Part shown: one piece after another, positions 45,841 through 58,369 of the stretch | Numbering within the stretch: the stretch's first letter is position 1 | Layout of the letters: each line of letters begins with the position of its first letter | Source: Protula sp. h YS-2021 | Lineage: Eukaryota; Annelida; Polychaeta; Sabellida; Serpulidae | Direction of reading: 5' to 3' | NCBI GenBank assembly: GCA_949752745.1 | Contig: OX457027.1 | Span: 88,123,720 to 88,187,719, forward strand | Length of the DNA: 64,000 bases | The notes under the pieces: generated by a model | Databases searched by the model: none | Seen by the model: the letters and a program-made list of their open reading frames with translations, nothing else | Told to the model about the DNA's origin: nothing | Program-made: the position numbers and the translations under genes

Positions 45841-46541
45841 AATAGGCAATGTTTTAGTATTTCTGTTGCCTAGAGTGCAACTTTGTGCACGCGATATCCC
45901 AGCCGCTATTCAACCCTGGCTTTTGATTGTAGTTACAGTGAAAATATATATATTGAAGTTGTGCGACGTCGCATTATTTTTCGATTCGACCGAAAAATGA
46001 TGAAATGGCGACTTGTTGAAAATAGGCAATGTGTTAGTATTTCTATTGCCTACAGTGCAGCTTTGTGCACGCGATATCTCAGCCGCTATTCAACCCTGGC
46101 TTTTGAGTGTTGCTGCAGTGAAAATATATATATATATTTGAAGTTGTGCGACGTCGCATTATTTTTCGATTCGACCAAAAAATGACGAAATGGCGACTTG
46201 TTGAAAATAGGCAATGTTTTAGTATTTCTGTTGCCTACAGTGCAACTTCGTGCACGCGATATCCCAGCCACTATTCAACACTGGCTTTTGATTGTAGCTA
46301 CAGTGAAAATATATATATATTGAAGTTGTGCGACGTCGCATGATTTTTCGATTCGACGAAAAAATGACGAAATGGCGACTTGTTGAAAATGGGCAATGTT
46401 TTAGTATTTCTATTGCCTACAGTGCAACTTCGTGCACGCGATATCCCAGCCGCTATTCAACCCTGGCTTTTGGTTGTTGGTACAGTGAAAATATTGAAGT
46501 TGTGCGACGTCGCATTATTTTTCGATTCGACCATAATTCGT
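45841..46541. repeat. ~182-bp satellite, 4 units
   Basis: Units start aataggcaatg at 45841, 46021, 46206 and aatgggcaatg at 46388. Each holds gcacgcgatatcccagccgc, gtgaaaatatatatattgaa and gtgcgacgtcgcattatttt. In-frame duplicates of the same small peptide in all units are a by-product. A single diverged unit lies at 47800-47940. Confidence 0.9.
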
Positions 46542-46574
46542 GGGGGGGGGGGGGGGGCATTCATCAGTTAAGCT

Positions 46575-47520
46575 GATAATTTGTTTTTCTTGGAGAGATG
46601 GGAATTCTAGGTCTTTAAGTATTTGAGTTATGAACCCTGGGTCTTTTGTTTGGTAATCTTGAATTATTATGAATCGTGCAGCTTTCCGTTGCATTTTTTC
46701 AAGACATTGAATGTCTTGTTGTGTGTACGGATTCCACACGATGTTTCCATATTCCAAAGTTGATCTTCCCAAGATGTGTGAACCCTTTTTCTACAGTCTA
46801 GAGGTAGGAAGCGTAGGTTGCGACGCTGGCTTTGGTGGTTTGCAGATATTAAGTTTCTTCCATTTCAGGCCTTCGGAGATTTGGAGGCCTAGGTAAGGAT
46901 TATCTGCAACTCGATCCAGGATATGACCACACAGGCTGTACATGCATGTCTTGGTGACTTTTCTTCTCGGTTTATGAGCATGATGTAATACTTTTTGGCG
47001 TTGAAACGCGGGACTCCAGAAAGTACATGTGTATCATATGAGTTGGTGCCATCACAGACAACTTTCATTTTGCGAGCTGCGAGTAGATGCGGCAACCATT
47101 TTTGAAGATTGCCGTTTATTCCGTATGACCGTAGCTTCAGTAGTAATTTATCATGACGAACTGTGTCGAAAGCTATTGAAAAGTCAGGGATTGCAATGTT
47201 GGTTTGTATTTTATTGTTTAACATTTTTCATAAGGTCGTCCATAATTATCAATAGCTGTGATTCACAGGAGTATCCAGATCGAAAGTTATGGTTTAGTGA
47301 CGATAGTATGTTGTATTTTTTTTGCTCTTGATATATCGCCAAAATGGTTTGCTGTTGTTTTCTTCGATACCTTTATTTATGGTTTTAACTATTTAATTTT
47401 GTTCGGCCTTTTTAAAACTTTGGTTGCATTTCTTTTGAAAGGATTTGTATTGGTCCCAATTTTTCTTTATTTTTGCGCTTTTTTTGGTAGAGTTTGCCGG
47501 TCAAACTAAGCAACAAACAA
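46575..47520 (-). mobile_element. LINE remnant, reverse-transcriptase part
   Basis: Minus-strand pieces in order: ENNSKPFW-like linker (KKTTANHFGD), RSGYSCESQLLIIMDDLMKN, IPDFSIAFDTVRHDKLLLKL, a decayed GVPR motif, and the C-terminal TLEYGNIVWNPYTQQDIQCL with KMQRKAARFI. Interrupted by stops and frameshifts; Jockey/CR1-like group. Confidence 0.8.
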
Positions 47521-47699
47521 TGGTCGACTTTTTTACGAAGTTGCCAGGGAGATCCCGAAATAGATGAACTATTTTAGCAGACTGAAAGTAATAGGCAGTT
47601 AGTATTGTGAGTTAACAGTTTCGAAGACAGAAAACGCTTCATGTTATTATTGGTCCAGCATTTACTGAAGAAAATGTTAAATATTAATAAATTGTCGTG

Positions 47700-47940
47700 A
47701 TTTGTTAGTCCACCGCCGCCGCGTAGCGCGGAGCAGGGGACTATACCATTCGGGTCTGTTCGTCCGTCCGTCTGTCTGGCGACACTTGGAAGCACACATT
47801 TGTGCACGCGATATCTCAGCCAAGATTCAACGCTGACTTTTGATGTTTGTTACAGTGAAAATATATATATTGAAGTTGTGCGACGTCGCATTATTTTTCG
47901 ATTCGACCATAGTTCGTGGCGGGGGACATTCATTAGTTTT
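47700..47940. repeat. cgcgtagcgcgg repeat joined to a single 182-bp-type unit
   Basis: ccgccgcgtagcgcggagca and gttcgtccgtccgtctgtct lead into a unit (tgtgcacgcgatatctcagc ... gtgcgacgtcgcattatttt) related to the 45841 satellite. The first block recurs at 53855-53935. It interrupts the LINE between its endonuclease and RT parts. Confidence 0.75.
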
Positions 47941-48099
47941 ACTCATAACTTGTTTATTTTGTTTTTGTTTTAGTGATTCGTTTCAACAAGGTACTGTATT
48001 TTAAACACATAATGTGCTGTATTTTAAACAAATAATCAAAAAGCACTCCGAAATGTTTGAGTCCTACATGGGTACATTGAAAAAAAATGACCATGGAAT

Positions 48100-48195
48100 C
48101 AGGATATTTGGAAAATATCGATTATAACGAGTATCGACTGTAACGAACACTTTTGCCAGGTCCCACAAACTTCATTGTAAGCGGATTCCACTGTA
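48100..48195. mobile_element. Solo pogo-like end
   Basis: gattataacgagtatcgactg ... cattgtaagcggattccactg followed by TA resembles the right end of a pogo-type element; no left end was found. Confidence 0.4.
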
Positions 48196-48219
48196 TTTAT
48201 GTATTTTTCTGTTTGGTTG

Positions 48220-48535
48220 GCGAGTGAACTGTAGCCGAATATCAAAATCCGCTATTACAATGTCGTGATCTGAAATTCATTCAATGGTGGCACTGCTTTT
48301 CACATGTGTTGAGTTTGTTGTAAATACTAGATATAAAAGGTTATTTTCTCGAGTGCAATTTTGGTGTACTTGGAATAGATCATGTGAGTGTTTGCTATCG
48401 ACAGGCTGTTCTTGGACTGCTTTATCTTGACATCCACTTTCAACTGCACCGCTTTTCCGGTCGACATCCGGACAGTTGAACTCGACGCCTGCTAGGATCA
48501 CATGTTTTGGTTTATTAACACTTGACAAGCCTTAT
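48220..48535 (-). mobile_element. LINE remnant, endonuclease part
   Basis: Minus-strand reading KPKHVILAGVEFNCPDVD then SGCQDKAVQEQ, and NLLYLVFTTNSTHV match an apurinic-type endonuclease (ILAGDFN, LDLVFT motifs). Same strand as and 5' of the RT part at 46575-47520, so probably one element split by later insertions. Confidence 0.78.
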
Positions 48536-48689
48536 CTTGCAAGTGCTATTTGAATTTGTGCGAGCAGCCGTTGGTATCTTTTTTTTCTTGACAATGATCG
48601 GATTGCCTGTGTTATCTCCTTCACTGGCACTACGGGCCCTTGGGACTTAGATTGAACTTGATGTGAACGTGTGCGTTATTTTCGCCTTC

Positions 48690-49046
48690 GATTTCGTTTT
48701 CGAAAACGGTTAGAGATAGAGCGATTTTGAGCTTATTTTCGACCTTTGGTCCTAAAAGACGTTGTATAAGAGGTACCTCGGTGACCTTGACCTCCTCCGT
48801 CATGGTCAAGGTCAAAAACCGGAAGTTGACCATTATCTCGAAAACGGTTAGAGATAGAGCGATTTTGAGCTTATTTTGGACCCTTTGGGCCTAAAAAACG
48901 TCGTATGAGATACCTCGCGTTGGCGGGGTTTTTTTCACCTTTTGTGCATTTTTTACGAAATGACTCACTTTTTGGGAACCCACCGAGTTTTTCTGGACCC
49001 AAGTCATTTTTTGACTCACTTTCCTGAGAACCCAGCGCGAACCCTG
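48690..49046. repeat. Composite: array unit plus MITE copy 2, inverted relative to 24627-25000
   Basis: Read in reverse, this is MITE then gaggtatctcatac, aggcccaaagggtcc and one and a half array units, in the same order and with the same junction as at 24627-25000. The MITE (48916-49046) lacks its outer terminal bases at the junction. It holds TGACCTTGA/TCAAGGTCA words about 600 bp upstream of the HENMT1 start. Confidence 0.85.
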
Positions 49047-49414
49047 AGTGCAATCTTGCAAGTTTGCCCTAATGGGTATGCGCACTCGAAGCGTGAACTG
49101 GCTTATTTCTTGGATCCTGTATGAGTATGTGAGGTTGTCCGACTAATTGTACAACTGTCAGTTTTAACTGAAAAGGTTTAAAGGGACAATTTCTGGATCT
49201 TTCAGGTGCACAAAGAAACAAATTTGTTTTAATATTTTTCGTTATGAATTACAAAGAAGGCTGCGCTTGCTTCGTATTGATATAGCATGTTGAGAAATAA
49301 CTGCTGAAAAAATTATGTTTGTTTTTCTCGTTTTTTTTTTTTTTGCTTCGTGTTTTTCTTGAACTTAAAATTGCAATATCTTCACACACTCCGTTAATGT
49401 TCTTATATTTTCAG

Positions 49415-49617
49415 ACATGGCATCAAGCGTAAACGCCACTCCAGCTACCGAGAACGAGTCAACCAAAACACCAGGGGAGTCATGCCTGATGCCGTCTGAG
49501 GACCCGCTGACAGCTGATTGTGTCTGTGAAGAGGAGCCAATCAAGTTTAACCCGCCCCTGTATAAGCAGCGTTACTGTGCTGTGGCAGATATTCTTAAAG
49601 CATACGATGTTACGTCG
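49415..49617 (+). CDS. HENMT1: HENMT1 exon with start codon (residues 1-67)
   Basis: Acceptor tatattttcag, then acATGGCATC; a good start context. Encodes a disordered, Thr/Glu-rich tail, then IKFNPPLYKQRYCAVADILKA. Donor gtgagt after Ser. Confidence 0.93.
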
Positions 49618-52600
49618 GTGAGTAATGTTCTTATATGTCAAATATCGCAAAATAGGGACTGTCTGCATCGAAAGGGTGGGCGCTTTTGCAGCTGGCCTAT
49701 TGAGTTTAAGTCAGAATTTAACATTCGGTTGCCACCAATTATGATCTACCCCGACCAGTTCTTCTCCCCTCCCCCCCTGGCCACCCTTGCACAGTTCTAG
49801 AGAAGCACGTTCTCTATTTTCTCATGTAGACAAAAACCTATATAAGACTTATTTAGCTAGCACTTCTCTCGCTTTTGAGAATGCTTCAGGTTGTCAGTTT
49901 GAAGATAATCTGCCGAAATGTGTGTAAAAAATAGGCTTTTGAACAACACTTAACTTGGTGCTTCATTGTTGAACAATAGCTTTGTTTTTGTGACCATGAC
50001 ACAAGAGCGATTAGCTGTTTTATCAGGTATGCCTCCTTGAGACCATGCTGTGTCAGTGGTCTTCCCCTCCACCGTTCTCTGTGTGTCATAAAGCATTATT
50101 GGCTTCTTCTTATCATCTTCCTTATTATCGCCGTCCTTTGTGCAGCATGTATTGTGATTACATTGTCCAGTGATAGGCCTATCCTTGCAAATTCTGAACT
50201 GATTCGTTCTCAAGTATTCTTTGCGACTGGAGAATACGGTTACAACCTCGCTTTCGCTTTAGTAGATTTTCGGCAATAGTCCAGTCATGAACGTAATGTG
50301 AGAATGAACAACATCACTGAGGCACCTGTCGGTTAACTGTGAGAAGCAAGAACGTCGCTGAGTATCTACCAATTGGCCGAGTCATCTGTCAGTGGGCTGA
50401 CTCTGCTATTAGTGGGCTGAGTCACCTATCTGAGTAACCTATCAGTGGGCTGAGTCACCTATCAATCGGCCGAGTCACCTATCAGTGGGCTTAGTCACCT
50501 CTCGGTGGGCTGAGTCACCTGTCAATCGGCCGAGTCACCTATCAGTGGGCTTAGTCACCTGTCAGTCGGCTGAGTTACCTCTCGGTGGGCTGAGTCACCT
50601 ATCAATCGGCCGAGTCACCTATCAGTGGGCTTAGTCACCTATCAATCGGCCGAGTCACCTATCAGAGGGCTTAGTCACCTGCCAGTCGGCTGAGTTACCT
50701 TTCGGTGGGCTGAGTCACCTATCAATCGGCCGAGTCACCTATCAGTGGGCTTAGTCACCTATCAATCGGCCGAGTCACCTATCAGTGGGCTTAGTCACCT
50801 ATCAATCGGCCGAGTCACTTATCAGTGGGCTGAGTCACCTATCAGTCGGCTGAACCGCACTGCAGCAGATTGATGCATAACGGCACCAGGGACTGTATAA
50901 CATTCAAGACCGTTGACACTTGGGTTTCGTTTAGTTTATGACTTATCTCTGTATTTGAAACATCCAATATACTAACATGTTTATGGTCTCGTTTAGGTTG
51001 TTGACTTTGGCATAGCAGAATGCGGCGCATTACGGTACTACAAAGGAGTGGAATCTGTCCAACACATTACAGGTGCGGCAAAGTTAAAGGCTGATACAAT
51101 AGAACGAGTTTTCGTTTGGCAGTGCCAAACCCGTTTCAGGGTTCGCGTTGGCGGGGTTTTTGTCCACATTTTGGGCATTTTTTACGATATGACTCACTTT
51201 TTCGGAACTCACCGAGTCTTTCTGGACCAACTCAGTCACACTTTCCTTTTTTGACTCACTTTCCTGAGAACCCAGCGCGAACCCTGCCGTTTCTTTGCCA
51301 CGATTTACTTAAAGCCTTGTTATTTAACAGCTGTTGTGCCCAGATAAGTAATTTAATTAATGCCAGTCGTTATGTTTATCTTGCGAAATGTTAATGGAAG
51401 CAGCAAAGATAGTTTTTAACGGTATGGTCAGTATTCAGCCAGGAACCTTTGACTCTTGTTATATTTTTAGCAGGAAATAAACAAGCGCACTATGTACAAT
51501 GGCAAGAAAGCAAAGGTAACAAAATCAAGAAGTGAGTGATACTGTTACATTGTTGAATTGATGCCGCTGTTCATTTTTTGGAAGGCGTTGATATTGACAA
51601 GGAACTGCTCTTAAGCAATCAGTGTAAAGTGAAGCCACTCACGACGGACTATATTCAGCCGCGCAAGAATCCGTTAACTGTTTGCCTGTTGTGCGGCAGT
51701 CTGGCGGACTATGACACCCGCGTGGCTGGCTGTGATGCCGTGGTCATGATCGAAGTGTAAGTCCCAGACACGGTCTAAATGGTGAAAATTAAAAATAATT
51801 ATACTGAAAACTTTCGAGGTTTGGGGAATTAAAAAAATATCCACTTACCGTAATTATCGCATAATTTTTTTGGTATCAGTGTAGCTAAATATTTTAGATT
51901 ATAGAGTATAGTGGATCCGAAGGTTGTTGATATCTGTGGCTCAAAACAATAGTCTTTAAGAAATCGTCAAGTTAAAAATAATGTTGTGAAGACATGATTG
52001 GCTGCAGTGATTGGCGGTAGTGATTGGCTGTGGTGATTGGCTGCAGTCATCGGCTGCAGTGATTGCGGCTGGTGTAAAGAAACGGCTAAATCGTTTTGAA
52101 TTATCTTCCAGCATAGAACACCTCAATGCTGATGTGCTGGAGAAACTTCCACCGAACGTGTTTGGAAGAATAAATCCGGATTTCGTAGTGATGTCAACAC
52201 CAAATGCTGAATTCAATGTACTTTTCCCGGATTTTTCCGGGTTTCGCCATCCAGACCACAAGTTTGAGTGGACGCAATCCGAATTCAAACAGTGGTGAGA
52301 ATTTCAAACGTTGTATGTAAAGGCTGTGCTGTTTATTTTTGCGTATTTTGCCATTGCCGGTAATGGGTGTGATTACTACACCCTGGATGGAGACATCAGG
52401 TCACCACGAAAATCATTAACACACTCGTGTATTTATTAAAATTTTCGATAGACTGTTTTTGCCACCTGGTAGCAAAAACCTACATTTGGGACCATAATCC
52501 TGAAAATGTTGTATTTTGCAAAGACATTTTTTATAAGTAATGTCACGGTGCCAGTTGCATTAAAACTCACAGGAAGTTTTTAGTTGATCGGTTACCGCGG

Positions 52601-55600
52601 TGCGAAAATTAGTGTGTATGTAGAAGGTGTGAGAACTCGAGTTCTCCATTCCCGCCCAAACATTTTTGTGAATCTTAGTCTGGCCCCACCCCCCCCCCCC
52701 CCCCCCTCCTAGTGCATAATATGCAAGTCTTAGTCCCACGACTTCATGTATATTTTGTTTAAGTCTTACTCCGACATCTTCTCTCCCGAATCCATCTACA
52801 TCTACATGCTTCTTCTACCACAGTTTGGATTAAATTTCTTTCCAATTTCGCACGATTGTTTGCTAGACAGTTCTGTCTTGAAAAATTACATTTTTTGGCG
52901 ATACTCCAAAAATTTACCAAATGGCGGGTATTCGTAATTTTTTTGGTAGCTAGTTTACAAAATGCTTCTTCTTCCACAATTTGGATCAGATTTCTTTTCA
53001 ACTTTGCACGATTGTTTCCAAGAAGTTCTTTTGTGAAAAACTTTTTTTGGCGATCCGCCAAAAATTGGTCAAATTGTTTGGTAGCCTATTTTCAAAATCC
53101 TCCTATTCCTACAGTTGGTTTAGGATTGCCTTCAAATTTTGCATAAATGTCCACTGGGCGGCCCTCTTTGGAAAAATTATTCTTCTGGCAATAAATGGGA
53201 GGCATTTATAAAAATTTAGTAGCCAATTTTCGAAATGTTTCTTCTCCCACAAATTTGGTTGGATTTCTTTCCAATGTTATACGATTGCTCCCCAGATTTT
53301 TCTCTGTTGAAAGGTTACTTTTCTGGTCGATAATTTTTTGGTAAGTATTTTTCAAAATGCTTCTCCCAAAATGTTGACCGGATTCCTTCAAAATTTTGTA
53401 CGAATTTTCAATAACTGGTTTTTAAAATATGACTACCTCTTTTTGGCAACCATGCAAGCGTATTGATACTAGATTTACTCGATTTCGGCTGGTCACATTG
53501 TCTCTGGGCAATTGTTTTTAATATTGTTTTTAATATCCGGAATACAGCTGTATCAACTATCCATCGCGAACGCGTGTGACTATCGTCATGAGTTCACGAG
53601 GTTACACAAACATTCAAGTGATAAATTCACTTCTTCTCAGAGATCACCGTAATTCACTGTAATCTAGAAGCCACAATTCTCTGCTTCAAAATGCCTCCCT
53701 TAAGTTAAATTGGCACCTTGTAATTTGAATTGAAATCCCCATGTTCTAGAAGTTCATATGTACAATCATACACCCCATTGTGGTGGTGGTTGATAAGACA
53801 GATGTGTAGATTAGCGACTGTGGCATGCCCAACTCAGGAGTGAGGACTATTTTGCTGCCGCGTAGCGCGGATTGGGGGACTATTGAATTCGGGTCCGTCC
53901 GTCTGTCCGTCAACATTTGGCATAGAGTGTCCTTTCCGCGACAGATCTCAAGAACTACTGTAGGGAATTCATTTAAACCTTGCACATGCATAGAATAAGG
54001 GTGGTATTTGTGCACCTGGGTATAGGTTTTGCCGTCGGCAATTTAGCTTACAGACTTTGTAAAAAATTCGAAAATGTCAGACCTTGAAATGGTTGGATAG
54101 GGTGTCGTTTCCGCGATATAGCGGGCTACACTAGCGTAGACGTGCTATGTTCTGTTGACAGACCGAAGATACAGCCGGCTACACTAGCGCAGAAGTGCTC
54201 TATTCTGTTGACAGATCGAAGATATAGCGGGCTACACCAGCGCAGCCGTGCTATGTTCTGTTGACAGACCGAAGATAGACCCGGCTACACTAGTGCAGAC
54301 GTGTTATATTCTGTTGACAGACCGAAGATGTAGCCGGCTACATTAGTGCAGGGTTTTACCTTAATTTCAAAATCTTTGCTTCCCAGGGACGCCACGCTTT
54401 CATATTTTTCCGCCATGATTTTTTGCGTCCCTCAATTTGCACCCCGATTTGTTTTGGTGTCCCCTTATTTGAATTAGCACATAGAAGGGTTCGCGGTGAC
54501 GGGGTTTTTGTCCACTTTTTGGGCATTTTTTACGAAATGGCTCACTTTTTCGGAACCCACCGAGTTTTTATGGACCCAAATGTGTTACACTTTCCTTTTT
54601 TGACTCGCTTTCCTGAGAACCCAGCGCGAACCCTGCAAAAGATGTGTGTTTGGGGGGGGGGGGGGGTGAGGTAACCCGTACAGTTGCAGTTCACACTATC
54701 TGTTCTTACCAAACCAAGAAAATTATAAAAGCAATGAATTCTCATCTAACCATGCCTGCGTTTTATATTTTTCAACAATCTGGCAGCGTCGGGAAAATCA
54801 AATTGTTGTAAGGCTGGTCCTTTCAGTTTAATGAATATTAAACGGTTCAACCGCTCAGGGTTTAGTGTGTTTCTGTTTTATTGCGTTTTAAACCAAAAAT
54901 CTTCTTTCACATGGAACAGTCGAAACCGGTATAACGAGGGCCAGTTTGCACAGCAACACAGAATCAGGAAGCTGAATATGGAGCCCGAGACCCCATAATT
55001 TCTGGTCCCACGATTTTCGAGACTTGGGGCCCGGCGTGCCCCACGATTTTTTTTTCGGAAAGGCCTATGCTAATCGATAAAACTAAACGATTTTCATCGA
55101 AGAGGAAATAAGGGTGTGGAAAGAACGCGGAGTCATAATAAAAACAATAAAAAGACAAACTGAAGACTTTGTATTACCGGTATGTGTACGAATAGTTAAG
55201 AGAAATAAATTACATTTATGGGAATATCGTCATTTTTCTAAAATATAGCCTATATCTATCCGGGCCCCAGGATTTTTGGCCGTGCCTAAAAAAATTGGTA
55301 AAAATGGTTAATTTCGAGCCCTGCAAAAGCCTCAAAGGTCAGCGTGTTTTTGTAGGACCGTACAAAGTGCTTGAACTGTGGATAGTTTTTTTTTCAGTAA
55401 TAATACACGTGTGAAAACAGATTTTTTATGCACCCATGGGACGCAAGCCCAATTTTTTTTTTTTGCGTCCCGGGCCATTTTTTTGCGACATTGACACGCA
55501 AATCCGCGTCCCGTAAGTCCCTGCTAGTTACAGACGTGCTCTATTCTGTTTCCAGGTGTGGCCAAGTGGCAGACCAGTACAGCTATGATGTGACGTACAG

Positions 55601-58283
55601 CGGGGTGGGCGAGCCTCCGCCTGGCTCCACACACCTCGGCCCCTGCACACAGATTGCAATCTTCTGCAAGAAGAGTTGCCAAGTCAACAGTGTTAACAAC
55701 CAGCAAGCAAGTGAATGCGATGATCTTATGCCTTATGAATTGGTGAGTTTGAGAACTTGGTAGCCCAACCCACTATTGTCCCTGGGCCATACTCATCACT
55801 TGTGAGGAATTTGTTGTCCGTTATGTGTCTCTGTAAGCATTCTTTTAATTGTTTTGAAATTTGGCGCAAATGTTCCCTGGGTAATCCTCCACAAAGCTTG
55901 TAATTTTTTGGCGATTTAGGCAAAATTGGCGAAAATTTCGCCAAATTTTTGAAAAAAAAAAAACACACACACACACAAAACATGCTACTCTTGTTACAAA
56001 TCCGGCCCGATTGCGTTGACGTGTGACAGAAATGTTCCCCTCAAGCTCCTGTGTCAGACTTGTATTTTGATTGGCTATTTGACCAATATTGGCCCAAATA
56101 GTGACCAATGGCCTCGATGGCTTACTCTGTAAGGCGTTGGGCTGATAATCATGGTATCGTGTGTTCAAACGCCGCTGAAGTCAATTTTTTCATTGTGTGT
56201 CTGTATCGGTTTTATAGACGATATTTATAGTTCTGACTCCCATAGAAGCAGAGGTCTGCGATGCAAGAGGCTGAACCCCAGTCGAGAATCGATGTATTTT
56301 TGTGTGTGTTTTGCTTGCCTGTGACATCTTTTGTGTTGCTCATGGTGCTTAATAATACTTGATAAGTATTGAGTTGTATTGAGTTGTAGTATATTTGTTA
56401 TCGGTTCGACCAGATAAACGGATAATTTCAAGGGAAACACAAAAATGCTCTTCGTCCCGCAGATATTTTGCGATTACTTTTAAAAGCAGTGTTGCCCATG
56501 AGGCCTACTACGGCACGTAAATTTTGTCAAAATTCGTTGGTTTCTCCATTCACCTTTGAAATATCTTCGCTTTTACGACTTGGCACAATGTCCACGGACA
56601 TTCTTGTTTTTTATTTTCAGAGGCAAATGTGCTGGTAAACTCGTAGCCTTTTGTATTTTTTGGAATCAACTGGCTTTTGAAATTCTGATAAATTTTCAGA
56701 CAGAAAACGTGTACATACCAGATGGAGTGCGAAAACATGTATTAAATGACATTTTTTTGATTACAACCCTACCGCCCCCACCGAAGGCACATATGGTACG
56801 TGCAGTTGCACACAGCATTATTCAGATCTCATGCATACAGCTTTTGATCAAATCAGCTTTGATCTTATCTGCTTTTGCCAATGTCGTGAAAAACCCAGTG
56901 TTTCAGTAAATGGAAGGGTTTTTTACCTGTCAGAAAGAAGGCCTGTTTGAGCGTGCATGCATGGATTGTTTGTACACAGATAGTCCGACAGGAGCACCCT
57001 CACCAGGACCCCAGCGTGACCACGGACGACAAGATCGTGATGGAAGCCCGCTACTACATCAACATGCTGGCGGGCGATTACACGAGTGCTCTCAACGTAA
57101 GTCCTCGCCTCAGGTATTTTCTATCTTCTTTTCCTATTATTTTTCTCCTGTCCTGTGACGGTATTCACGAACATCTAAGTTTATTTACTTAGATATTAAA
57201 CTTAGATCTCAAGATTAAACTTACGTAAGTTTACTTACTGACATCATATTCACAGAAGTTAACTTGCGTAAGTTTATCAACTTACATTCTTATATTTGCA
57301 AAAATTTTCATAAATAGTACGACTAATCGTAATCATATAAACGGGTTGTTAATGGAAACAAAGCTGCAGCATATGGGTACCATTTATCGTCTGCCTTGCC
57401 TTTACTCTTAAAAACAAGGAATAAAAATCTTATTTAAATAGCATTTTAGTTTTTCTTTAAATGAATACCTTCTCTTGAAAATCTGTATCGAGTTAAGAGT
57501 TTATCGTCATTGTAAACCTCAAACGGATTACTCCTATCTCGAAGCACTCTTGACCTCCTGAAAACCCTTTCATATTCAGCATTTAATCTCAATAAATTCA
57601 TTGTTGCCAAGGTAACAAAACACTCCGGCTGTTTATATGTGGCGTTGGATTGATCTTATAAATCTAAGGGTAGTCCGAAGTAAACTTAGAATTTTGAACT
57701 TATACTTGAGTGTAAGTTTGAACTTACTCTTTCGTGAAAACGGCCACTGGTTTCTACAAATTAGTTGTTGTTGATACGCAAGTGAGATGGTGGGGCTGAC
57801 ACTTCCGGGTAATTGGTAGGAATGTACGTCTATTTCACGCCGTTACGTGATTTTAAATCCTTAGTTCAGGAGCTTATCAATAATGTTGTTTATTCCCTGT
57901 TTTTTTTGTTTTGTTTTGTTTTTTTTTGGCAGCGGGGCGAGATTGAGTGTGACCATTGGCAGGACGACCGGACAATTAAGATCGATCTGAACAAGTTGCT
58001 CCACTTCCGGCGTCTTTCCGACCTCTGCAGTGACAAGGCCGTGCTCAGGTAATGCCTTTATATCCTGAAACAGTTACTGCCTTATCCTGAGCAATCATAG
58101 CCACAGCCTGAAACAAGTAATGCCTCATACTGCGTGTTCTGCAGTGCACATTAAGCAGTGGTCGGTGTAGAGCAGAATTGGTAGTGTGTGCCAAAATAAT
58201 AATAATAACAGCAGCAACAACAACAGCAATCATATTAATAATAAAAATAATGATGATGGTGATGATGACGATGATGATGATGG

Positions 58284-58369
<86 letters not shown>

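Larger units (their letters stand above)
52295..55555 (+). other. HENMT1 intron 4, repeat-filled
   Basis: Holds a C19 tract (52689-52707), a ~145-bp satellite, a cgcgtagcgcgg repeat, the 53-bp array, MITE copy 4 and ggacgc-rich DNA at 54377-55520. No missed exon is seen. Confidence 0.65.

Noticed and set aside
45883..46576. Small repeated proteins (RRRIIFRFD-type)
   Set aside because: Open frames through the 182-bp satellite; no start context or homology, and they repeat with the DNA unit.
49886..50279. Extra gene or exon in HENMT1 intron 1 (membrane-like LLLIIFLIIAVLCAACIVI frame)
   Set aside because: The hydrophobic stretch is suggestive, but there is no matching family or phase with HENMT1, and the frame is short; left as intron.
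50370..50860. CRISPR-like array
   Set aside because: Repeats are contiguous 20-bp units without unique spacers, in a eukaryotic intron.
54351..55524. A single element with CAGGG ends inserted between the 53-bp array and HENMT1 exon 5
   Set aside because: Only about 5 terminal bases plus ttac match as inverse, and no clean target duplication was found; kept as a possibility, not as a feature.
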